Shown piece by piece: positions 7,186-13,022 of a stretch of DNA of 13,022 nt. A program made the position numbers and the translations under genes. Source of the DNA: WVWW01 sp041568335 (lineage in GTDB: Bacteria > Acidobacteriota > Polarisedimenticolia > Polarisedimenticolales > Polarisedimenticolaceae); the NCBI GenBank assembly GCA_041568335.1, contig JBFFZZ010000061.1, forward strand, positions 1-13,022. Direction: 5' to 3'. Numbering within the stretch: the stretch's first letter is position 1; each line of letters begins with the position of its first letter. The notes under the pieces were generated by a model, which was not told where the DNA came from, made no database searches, and saw only the letters and a list, made by a program, of their open reading frames with translations.

Positions 7186-8463
7186 TCAGGGCTCGTGATC
7201 CGACCCGATTTCCCTGCGAAGCGCCGCAATTACGGTCAAGTCGGGATGCCGTCGCTCCAGATCGGCGAGCGTCGCCCGGGCCTTGCCGAGCTCCCCCCGG
7301 GTGACGAAAAGGCGCACGAGGGCGACCCGCGGCTCGTGCCGGGCCGGGTGCGCACGGATCGCCTCACGCAGCGTGTGGACGGCGCGCTCGTCATTGCCGG
7401 TCAGCCGGGCGGCCTCGGCCAGCCGCAACGCGACGTCGAGCCGATGGGGCTCCAGCCTCCGCGCACGCGCCCAGAGATCGAGTGCGAGATCCCATTGCCC
7501 GAGTCGTCCCGCCAGCCGGGCCCGGGCGACGACCGCGAGCGGCTCCATCGGAGACTGCTTCTCGGCTTCGATCAGCGCCGCCCGCCCCTCGTCGAAGCGT
7601 CCCTGACCGATGAGGCTGAGCCCGAGGTAGTAGTGCGCCTCGGCGACGTTGAGCGGAACGCCGACGAGCTCGAGCGCCTTGCGCAGGTGTTCCTCGGCCT
7701 CGATCCAGTTCTCGCGGCGGACCTCGATGCGCCCGAGCGCGATGCGGTGGCGTACCGGGCGCATCCAAGGGACGTGACCCAGGCTGTCCAGCGCGCCGCG
7801 CGCAAACACGTCGAGGATCTCGGGGTCTCGTGGCCGCAGCGTGCGATAGGGGTGCAGCTCGTAGACCGGGAGCGCGAGGGCCGACGCATAGACCGCGTCG
7901 AGCGTCTCCTCCCGCAGGCGATAGTCGTAATACACGTAGGCGAGCTGATCGTGGAACGGATACCAATTCGGCTCGCGTTGCAGGGCGAGCCGCATCATGC
8001 CGATGGCTACCCGCCCGGGGTGACCGACGAAGGCCCAGCGGTTCTCGGCCAGCAAGGTCAACGGGACCCCCTGGCGATGAACGGCCAATCGCTCGGCCTG
8101 GTGGTAGAGCTTGCCCAGCGCCATCCAGTACCAGCCGGAGGCCGGACTCGAGGCCAGGGCGGCACTCGCGTCGACGTACGCGTCGGCCAGGAGCCCCGCG
8201 ACCTCCTCGGGATCCTCGCCCGCCTCGATGCGGCGTTGCCACAAACCGAGACCGACCTCACCGGCGAGCCACCGCGCTGCCGGCTCGAGGTCGCCGACCG
8301 CGGCGCGGTCGAGGAGGGGCAGCGCCTGCTCGTACCGGCCCAGCCGTGCGTGACGCCGGCCTTCGGAGTAGGACAGGCCCGCGACGAGACCGTAGGCGGC
8401 CCGCACGGCGAACACCATCGACAGCAGCACGAGAACCCAGCGTATCCATCGCCGGGAGCTCAC
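7186..8463 (-). CDS. Membrane-anchored periplasmic TPR protein coupled to the O-antigen-ligase-family gene
   Basis: 425 residues. SSRRWIRW then a single helix (about 9-28); the positive charges before it predict the bulk of the protein faces the periplasm. The rest is alpha-helical with TPR-like units: GRRHARLGRYEQALPLLDRA (about 35-54), about 111-180, and clear repeats at about 239-268, 275-304, 309-338 and 343-372, ending near 425. No catalytic motif is seen. GTG 8463 overlaps the ligase-family stop as GTGA, with GGGAGG 7 nt upstream, so the open frame's extension to 9456 is rejected. TPR units normally bind partner proteins. Coupling to the ligase-family gene suggests a scaffold or specificity subunit for that enzyme or for the Wzy/Wzc assembly; this is inference. 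Its exact function is unknown. Confidence 0.82.
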   Translation of the reverse strand: MSSRRWIRWVLVLLSMVFAVRAAYGLVAGLSYSEGRRHARLGRYEQALPLLDRAAVGDLEPAARWLAGEVGLGLWQRRIEAGEDPEEVAGLLADAYVDASAALASSPASGWYWMALGKLYHQAERLAVHRQGVPLTLLAENRWAFVGHPGRVAIGMMRLALQREPNWYPFHDQLAYVYYDYRLREETLDAVYASALALPVYELHPYRTLRPRDPEILDVFARGALDSLGHVPWMRPVRHRIALGRIEVRRENWIEAEEHLRKALELVGVPLNVAEAHYYLGLSLIGQGRFDEGRAALIEAEKQSPMEPLAVVARARLAGRLGQWDLALDLWARARRLEPHRLDVALRLAEAARLTGNDERAVHTLREAIRAHPARHEPRVALVRLFVTRGELGKARATLADLERRHPDLTVIAALRREIGSDHEP

Positions 8464-9917
8464 GCCTCGCCCTCCCGCGCGACGAGGATCCCGGCCGCCG
8501 CCACGAACAGCAGCGCGTTGGCGGGGATCTGATGATTGAAGTCGACGGCGGCGTGGGCGAACAGGCAGGCCAGCCCGATGCAAAGTCCCTTCACTCGAAG
8601 GCCGAACTTGCTGCGGACGACAACCAGCCAAACGAACGCGACGAGCATCCAGAGGAGCAGCCCTGCGCCGGGCCATCCGGTCTCCAGAACGATCTCGAAG
8701 TAGTCGTTGTGCAAGTGCGCCATGCGGGCGTCGCCACCCGCGGGCGCGTAAATCGGGAAGACCTCGCGAAACGCTCCGACACCCGCGCCGGTCACCCGGA
8801 AGTCGTCGAACATCGCCCAGGCAGCTCGCCAGCCCGCCAACCGCTCGACATCGGCGAGTCCACCGGCGCCCAGTTCGAAGAAACGAGCGACGCGACCGCC
8901 CGCGCCGGACAGCGCGACGGCCACCGAGGCGAGAAGCGCCGCACCGAGCGCCCCCCCGGCGACCATCCAACGGACCGCCCGTCTGCCCGGTGCCATCGCC
9001 GCGACCGCAAGGAGCCCCAGGCTCGTCAACACGACCGCCGCCCGGCTCCCCGAGACGATCCCCGCCAAGAAACAGCAGACCGTGGTTGCCATGAGAATCG
9101 GGAACGGCAATGACGACCGACGCTTGAATCGTCGCGCGGACCACGCCGCGGCGGCAACCCAGGGCACGGCGAGCTCCATCACCGCCGCGAAGTGGGCCGG
9201 GTTGACGTAGGGCCCGAAGGGGCTCGTTCCCTGAACCGTGGGACGGACCCAGTAGAGCTTGTCGTTGCCGATCGTCGCAAAGACAAGACCGAAAAAAGCC
9301 AGCGCCAGAAAATCGCAGAACAAGACTGCCTCGAAGACGCGGCGACGCCCGACGTCCCTCGCACCGCAGTGGAACAACATAAACGCGAGCAGCAGCGGGA
9401 TGTACCAGAACACCCGCTCGAGAGTGAACGCAGGCGCCAGCGTGATCGGGCGCCAACCGTGCCAGCGACCGCCGACGTCCTCGAAGAGCGGCTCCCCGGT
9501 CTCGCGCGGCAGCGGGACGCCGTCGGCCTCCGGGACCTCCGCGAGAGCCCGCTGCTCGAGCCCGGCGACCGGGTCGACGGCCTCGCCGGTCCCGTAGCCC
9601 GGGAAGGTCGTGGCGTAGATCTCGTGCGCCTTGGGGCTGACGCGTTCGAGCACCGCCGGAGGCAACGGCAACAGCTGCAGGAGCGCCAGGCCCAGCATCA
9701 AGACGGCCGGCACGAGCAGCCAGCGGATGCGCTGGACGCCCCAGTCGTCTCCCGCGCGTAGCGTCGCGGCCACGACGATCAACAGCCCCGCCGACCGGTA
9801 GGCCCAGATCTCGATCCCGCCGAATGCCCAGGGCAGGAGCGCAACGGCGGCGAGCAGCAGGCGATCGGACAGATCGAGGGACGCGACGGGGAACCAGCCA
9901 CGTGGCTCCGGATTCAC
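8460..9917 (-). CDS. O-antigen ligase family (Wzy_C) polymerase or ligase
   Basis: Inner-membrane glycosyltransferase of the WaaL/Wzy_C superfamily, acting on undecaprenyl-linked glycans at the periplasmic face. 485 residues with about 11-12 membrane segments. Family landmarks: a periplasmic loop (about 90-160) ending in the RPITLAPAFTLE segment (156-167), GPYVNPAHFA (235-244), GSRAAV (290-295), and the large catalytic loop with GAGVGAFREVFP (377-388) and HLHNDYFEIVLETGWPG (401-417). GTG 9917 overlaps the guanylyltransferase stop as GTGA and has AAGGA 6 nt upstream, so the frame's extension to 10172 is rejected. Because a separate Wzy-like gene lies downstream, this could be a ligase attaching polymer to lipid A-core, protein or another acceptor, or a second polymerase. 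Sequence alone cannot separate these. It is coupled to the TPR gene. Confidence 0.88.
   Translation of the reverse strand: MNPEPRGWFPVASLDLSDRLLLAAVALLPWAFGGIEIWAYRSAGLLIVVAATLRAGDDWGVQRIRWLLVPAVLMLGLALLQLLPLPPAVLERVSPKAHEIYATTFPGYGTGEAVDPVAGLEQRALAEVPEADGVPLPRETGEPLFEDVGGRWHGWRPITLAPAFTLERVFWYIPLLLAFMLFHCGARDVGRRRVFEAVLFCDFLALAFFGLVFATIGNDKLYWVRPTVQGTSPFGPYVNPAHFAAVMELAVPWVAAAAWSARRFKRRSSLPFPILMATTVCCFLAGIVSGSRAAVVLTSLGLLAVAAMAPGRRAVRWMVAGGALGAALLASVAVALSGAGGRVARFFELGAGGLADVERLAGWRAAWAMFDDFRVTGAGVGAFREVFPIYAPAGGDARMAHLHNDYFEIVLETGWPGAGLLLWMLVAFVWLVVVRSKFGLRVKGLCIGLACLFAHAAVDFNHQIPANALLFVAAAGILVAREGEA
8471..8476 (-). promoter_or_regulatory. Strong ribosome binding site deciding the TPR gene's start
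   Basis: GGGAGG on the minus strand, 7 nt before GTG 8463. It lies within the last codons of the ligase-family gene. Together with the GTGA stop/start overlap (8463-8460) it selects the 425-residue protein over a much longer open frame. Confidence 0.75.
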
Positions 9918-10963
9918 AACAGATCCTTGCGGCGCCTGCGACGCAGCTCCTCGAGCACCTCGCGAACCCGCTCGGAGCTTCCGCGGGAGACGACGAGCAC
10001 GGCGTCCTCGGTGTCGACGACGGTGACTCCCGGGACGTCGACGAGGGCGACGACGCGGCCGTCGGCGAGGACCACGCTCCCCTCGCTGCCGATCAACACG
10101 GCCTCGCGCGATGCGCTTCCCGACTCCTCGAACAGGGACGAAGCCGTGTCCCACGAGCCGACGTCGTCCCAACCGGCGTCGAGCGGGACGACCCGTACGC
10201 GTCGCGCGTGCTCCATCACCGCGTAGTCCACCGACTTACGGGGCGCTCGTGTCCACCGAGCGGTCTTCCCGTCGGCGACCGCACGCACCGCCCGGGCCAT
10301 GGCGGGCGCGGCCCGTGCCATCTCGTCGAGGAAGCTCTCACACCGCCAGACGAACATCCCCGCGTTCCACAGATACTTGCCGCTTCTCAGGAAACGTCTG
10401 GCCCTGGCGATATCCGGCTTCTCGACGAACGAGGACACTTCCACGACACGTCCTCTCACGGGTCGCGAGGCACAACGCAGGTACCCGAACCCGGTGGCGG
10501 GGCGATCGGGTTGGACGCCGAGGCACACCAGCGAACCCGAGGTGGCCTCACGAGCCGCCAGCCGAACCGCGGACACGAATCGTCGCGTATCGCGGACCAG
10601 GTGGTCGGTCGGGAAGACGGCGGCGATCGCCCCGGGGTCGCGCTTGGCGATCCGCGCGCAGGCGAGGCCGATCGCGGGGCCGGTGTCCCGCGGCGACGGC
10701 TCGACCACGAGACGATCGGGTCGCAACCCGTCGAGCTCCCGGCGGACCGCCGTGCGTAAGTCGCGCGGCGCGACGACCCAGATCCGTGACGCCGGGGCGA
10801 GCCGGCGGACGCGTTCCCAGGTCTGACGCAGCAGCGAGTGCTTGCCACCGAAGGCGTGGAACTGCTTCGGGCGATCCTTCCGGCTCAGCGGCCAGAAGCG
10901 GGTACCGCTACCGCCGGCGAGCAGGACGACGTGCAGCTCCGCGGGCGATCGGCGCACGCCCAC
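9914..10963 (-). CDS. manC: Mannose-1-phosphate guanylyltransferase
   Basis: Cytoplasmic enzyme making GDP-mannose from GTP and mannose-1-phosphate. 349 residues, matching single-domain family members; the C-terminal phosphomannose isomerase domain of bifunctional AlgA/ManC proteins is absent. Motifs: nucleotide-binding LAGGSGTRFWPLSR (15-28), PTDH (118-121), FVEKP (169-173), WNAGMF (189-194) and GWDDVGSW (254-261), followed by a beta-helix-like C-terminus. GTG 10963 begins 1 nt after the epimerase stop, with GGAAG 9 nt upstream; GTG 10957 is a minor alternative. It implies that GDP-mannose, or a sugar derived from it such as GDP-fucose, is a donor for the polymer. Mannose-6-phosphate isomerase and phosphomannomutase must be encoded elsewhere. 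Confidence 0.93.
   Translation of the reverse strand: MGVRRSPAELHVVLLAGGSGTRFWPLSRKDRPKQFHAFGGKHSLLRQTWERVRRLAPASRIWVVAPRDLRTAVRRELDGLRPDRLVVEPSPRDTGPAIGLACARIAKRDPGAIAAVFPTDHLVRDTRRFVSAVRLAAREATSGSLVCLGVQPDRPATGFGYLRCASRPVRGRVVEVSSFVEKPDIARARRFLRSGKYLWNAGMFVWRCESFLDEMARAAPAMARAVRAVADGKTARWTRAPRKSVDYAVMEHARRVRVVPLDAGWDDVGSWDTASSLFEESGSASREAVLIGSEGSVVLADGRVVALVDVPGVTVVDTEDAVLVVSRGSSERVREVLEELRRRRRKDLL
9924..9928 (-). promoter_or_regulatory. Ribosome binding site of the O-antigen-ligase-family gene
   Basis: AAGGA on the minus strand, 6 nt before GTG 9917, inside the last codons of the guanylyltransferase gene. It supports the GTGA-overlap start over upstream in-frame alternatives. Confidence 0.7.
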
Positions 10964-10964
10964 G

Positions 10965-11912
10965 TCAGTATGCTTCCAGCGTCCGCCGGAGTCCCTCGAC
11001 GAGGTCGATGCGCGGCTCGAAGCCGAGGTGCTCCCTGGCCTCGTCGATGCCGGCCATCGAGTGTTTGATGTCCCCGGCCCGCGGATCGGTGTAGACCGGC
11101 TCGACCGCCTTGCCGGTCAACCGGGCGAGGGTCCTGACGAGGTCGTTGAGGCTGATCTGCGTCCCGCAGCCGATGTTGAAGGCGCGCCCCAGCGCGGACT
11201 TCCCCGCCCGCGACGCAGCGAGGTTGGCTTCGATCACGTTGGCCACGAACGTGAAGTCGCGCGTCTGCTCTCCGTCGCCGTAGATCGTCGGCGACTCGCC
11301 GGCCTTGATCGCGGTGATGAAGCGCGGGATCACCGCGGCGTAGTCGCTGTCGGGGTCCTGACGCGGTCCGAAGACGTTGAAATACCGCAGCGCGACGGTC
11401 GGCGTACCGTAGAGCCGGTGGAACAACCCGCAGTACGTTTCCGCCGTCAGCTTCTGCAGCCCGTAGGGCGAGATCGGAGCCGGGGGCATCGCCTCGACCT
11501 TGGGGAGCGTCTCGCTCTCGCCGTAGAGCGAGGAGGAGGACGAATACACCACGCGCTTGACGCCGTGGCGGCGCGACGCATCGAGCACGGTGAGCGCTCC
11601 ACGGATGTTCACGTCGTTGGTCGTCATCGGGTCGGCCACCGAACGGGGCACGGAAGGGATCGCGGCCAGCAAGAAGACGTAGTCGGCACCGTCGATCGCC
11701 TCGTCACAGGCGGCGGTGTCGCGAATGTCGCCCTCGACCAGACGGTACGTCCCGCCGCCCTCGGTGGCCCATCGCCCGGCGGCTTCAAGGTTGCCGCGCC
11801 GGCCGGTCGCGAAGTTGTCCAGCACCCGGACCTCTTCGCCCTTGCTCAACAGATACTCGGTGATGTTCGACCCGATGAATCCGCCGCCACCGACGACCAC
11901 GTAAATCGACAC
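10965..11912 (-). CDS. NAD-dependent nucleotide-sugar 4-epimerase (WbpP/Gne-like, UDP-GlcNAc type)
   Basis: Extended short-chain dehydrogenase/reductase of 315 residues. The N-terminal NAD site is GGGGFIGSN (8-16), GDIRD follows at 61-65, LAAIPSVPRSVADP at 82-95, and the catalytic set is the serine run YSSSSSLYG (123-131) with Tyr150 and Lys154 in PYGLQK. RYFNVFGPRQDP (176-187) followed by YAAVIPRF (191-198), plus YGDGEQTRDF (211-220), resemble the WbpP/TviC group, which interconvert UDP-GlcNAc/UDP-GalNAc (or their uronic acids), more than GalE or UDP-xylose synthase. Substrate is therefore inferred; UDP-glucose or UDP-glucuronate 4-epimerisation remains possible. GTG 11912 lies 1 nt after the dehydrogenase stop, with GGGGAG 5 nt upstream. 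It could supply UDP-GalNAc to the initiating transferase. Confidence 0.87.
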   Translation of the reverse strand: MSIYVVVGGGGFIGSNITEYLLSKGEEVRVLDNFATGRRGNLEAAGRWATEGGGTYRLVEGDIRDTAACDEAIDGADYVFLLAAIPSVPRSVADPMTTNDVNIRGALTVLDASRRHGVKRVVYSSSSSLYGESETLPKVEAMPPAPISPYGLQKLTAETYCGLFHRLYGTPTVALRYFNVFGPRQDPDSDYAAVIPRFITAIKAGESPTIYGDGEQTRDFTFVANVIEANLAASRAGKSALGRAFNIGCGTQISLNDLVRTLARLTGKAVEPVYTDPRAGDIKHSMAGIDEAREHLGFEPRIDLVEGLRRTLEAY

Positions 11913-11913
11913 G

Positions 11914-13022
11914 CTATCTCCCCACTCCGGTGTACTCGAACCCCATGTCGCGCATGCGCTCCGGCCCGTAAATATTGCGCAGGTCCACGACGACGGGACG
12001 GGCCAACAGGTCCTTCATCCTACTAAAATCCAACGAGCGGAACTGGTTCCACTCGGTGGCCAGGATCAACGCATCGGCGCCGCTCACCGCGTCGTACTCG
12101 TCGTCGCAGTAGACGACCCCTTCACGCGGCGTATCGGCAAGGGCCGCGTTGGCCACCGGGTCGAACGCGCGAACCCGGGCGCCGGCATCGAGGAGCCTGT
12201 CGAGGATCTCCATCGCGGGCGACTCGCGGAGGTCATCCGTGTTTGGCTTGAACGTCAGGCCGAGCAGCGCGAGCGTGGTCCCTTCGAGGGTCCCACCGAC
12301 CGCCGTCCTGATCTTCTCGATCATGTGCGGGGCACGGCCGTCGTTGACGCCGATTACCGCCTTCACGATCCGGAGATCGACGCCGTGATCGTTGGCGAGC
12401 TCGTTGACGGCGCGCGTGTCCTTGGGAAAGCAAGAGCCGCCGTAGCCGGGCCCGGCGTGCAGGAACTTCGGTCCGATGCGGCGATCCAGACCCATGGCCT
12501 TCGCCACGACCTGAACGTCGCCTCCCACGGCCTCGCACAGGTCGGCCATCTCGTTGATGAAGGAGATCTTGGTCGCGAGGAAGGCGTTGGAAGCGTACTT
12601 GACGACCTCGGCGGTGACCACGTCGGTCACGACGATCGGCGTCTCGATCAGATACAACGGTCGGTAGAGATCCTGCAAGATGGCCGCCGATTGCGCGTCC
12701 TCGGTTCCGAGGACGACGCGGTTGGGTCGCATGAAATCCTCGATCGCCGAGCCCTCGCGGAGGAACTCGGGGTTCGAGGCCACGCTGAACGGATGCGGTT
12801 CCTTGAGGTTCTCTTCGATGACCTGGCGGACCATCCTCCCCGTCCCCGCCGGCACGGTGCTCTTGGTCACGACGACCTTGTAGGAGTCGAGATTCTCGCC
12901 GATCGTCTTCGCCACGGCACGAACGAACGACAGATCGGCCCGGCCATCCTCGTCCTGCGGCGTGCCGACGGCGATGATGACGATGAGCGCCTCGCGGATC
13001 GCCTCCTCGAGGTTGGTCGTGA
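11914..13022 (-). CDS. ugd: UDP-glucose 6-dehydrogenase (5' end cut by window edge)
   Basis: Oxidises UDP-glucose to UDP-glucuronate with two NAD+ in the cytoplasm. The frame is open from base 13020 to the TAG at 11914, giving 368 residues; the missing 70-80 residues would hold the N-terminal NAD-binding GxGxxG. Visible motifs, numbered from the first complete codon: IAVGTP (16-21), KSTVPAGTG (53-61), the NPEFLREGSA stretch (83-92), the active-site GYGGSCFPKD (193-202, Cys197), and the GLTFKPNTDDLRESP segment (234-248). The GGSCFPKD form is that of UDP-glucose dehydrogenases; UDP-HexNAc dehydrogenases such as WbpA usually have a GGxCIPVDP form. An internal GTG at 12915 would drop the conserved GTP motif and is not the start. 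Stop and next start are 1 nt apart, so it leads the visible operon. Confidence 0.95.
   Translation of the reverse strand, partial: TTNLEEAIREALIVIIAVGTPQDEDGRADLSFVRAVAKTIGENLDSYKVVVTKSTVPAGTGRMVRQVIEENLKEPHPFSVASNPEFLREGSAIEDFMRPNRVVLGTEDAQSAAILQDLYRPLYLIETPIVVTDVVTAEVVKYASNAFLATKISFINEMADLCEAVGGDVQVVAKAMGLDRRIGPKFLHAGPGYGGSCFPKDTRAVNELANDHGVDLRIVKAVIGVNDGRAPHMIEKIRTAVGGTLEGTTLALLGLTFKPNTDDLRESPAMEILDRLLDAGARVRAFDPVANAALADTPREGVVYCDDEYDAVSGADALILATEWNQFRSLDFSRMKDLLARPVVVDLRNIYGPERMRDMGFEYTGVGR
11918..11923 (-). promoter_or_regulatory. Ribosome binding site of the epimerase gene
   Basis: GGGGAG on the minus strand, 5 nt before GTG 11912, just ahead of the dehydrogenase stop codon (11914-11916). 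It fixes the epimerase start. Confidence 0.65.

Noticed and set aside
5660..7198. 512-codon open frame on the plus strand across the whole Wzy-like gene
   Set aside because: Its codon boundaries align exactly with those of the minus-strand gene, so it is open merely because that GC-rich gene avoids TTA, CTA and TCA codons. The product is a hydrophilic Asp/Gln/Arg/His-rich mirror with no domain.
7132..8532. 466-codon plus-strand frame over the TPR gene
   Set aside because: It is antisense to a gene with a good ribosome binding site, membrane anchor and repeat pattern; the translated product has no recognisable features.
8464..9456. N-terminal extension of the TPR frame across the ligase-family gene
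   Set aside because: The extension is low-complexity Arg/Gly-rich and lies in a shifted frame over a well-conserved membrane protein. A strong ribosome binding site and a GTGA overlap mark 8463 as the start.
9918..10172. N-terminal extension of the ligase-family frame into the guanylyltransferase gene
   Set aside because: The extra residues are Arg/Gly-rich with no homology, and AAGGA plus the GTGA overlap support GTG 9917.
10842..12026. 394-codon plus-strand frame over the epimerase and its flanks
   Set aside because: It is antisense to an epimerase with complete catalytic and NAD motifs, and its Arg/Asp/His-rich composition is typical of a shadow.

Overview
The window is one uninterrupted run of ten genes, all on the minus strand, so transcription runs from the right edge to the left edge. 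Nine are recognisable by family motifs and together form the core of a Wzy-dependent polysaccharide (capsule, exopolysaccharide or O-antigen-like) locus. The tenth is a membrane-anchored TPR protein of unknown exact role. The DNA is GC-rich throughout. An outer-membrane beta-barrel and an OPX/Wza-type export protein show a Gram-negative (diderm) host. Density, GTG starts and GC content would fit a GC-rich deltaproteobacterial/Myxococcota-like or related lineage, but the sequence alone does not settle taxonomy. No mobile element, CRISPR array, tRNA or rRNA is seen, and no gene-free gap exceeds about 120 bases.

Layout in transcription order: (1) a nucleotide-sugar module: UDP-glucose 6-dehydrogenase (5' end cut by the right edge, ends 11914), a WbpP/Gne-like nucleotide-sugar 4-epimerase (11912-10965) and mannose-1-phosphate guanylyltransferase (10963-9914); (2) a periplasmic assembly module: an O-antigen-ligase-family protein (9917-8460), the TPR protein (8463-7186) and a Wzy-like polymerase (7168-5657); (3) after a 117-bp gap holding a plausible sigma-70 promoter, an initiation and export module: a WecA-family glycosyl-1-phosphate transferase (5539-4343), an outer-membrane beta-barrel (4323-2950), an SLBB/OPX export protein (2948-1794) and a Wzc-type co-polymerase/tyrosine kinase (1696 to beyond base 1).

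Inferred pathway: UDP-GlcA, UDP-GalNAc/GlcNAc and GDP-mannose are made in the cytoplasm; the WecA-like enzyme starts the repeat unit on undecaprenyl phosphate; Wzy polymerises it in the periplasm under Wzc control; the OPX protein and beta-barrel carry the chain out. The ligase-family protein, with its translationally coupled periplasmic TPR partner, may be a second polymerase or may attach the chain to an acceptor. No Wzx flippase and no cytoplasmic glycosyltransferases for the later sugars lie in the window, so the locus must continue outside it or use genes elsewhere.

Points most worth a second look: an OPX protein that lacks both a lipobox and a Wza-like C-terminal membrane helix, carries an AMIN-like N-terminal region, and sits directly after a beta-barrel gene; the ligase-TPR coupled pair; the internal promoter, which coincides with a switch from all-GTG to all-ATG start codons; and a C7 tract at codons 3-5 of the Wzc gene. 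I did not find a clearly undescribed system. The novelty, if any, is in the export and ligation arrangement.
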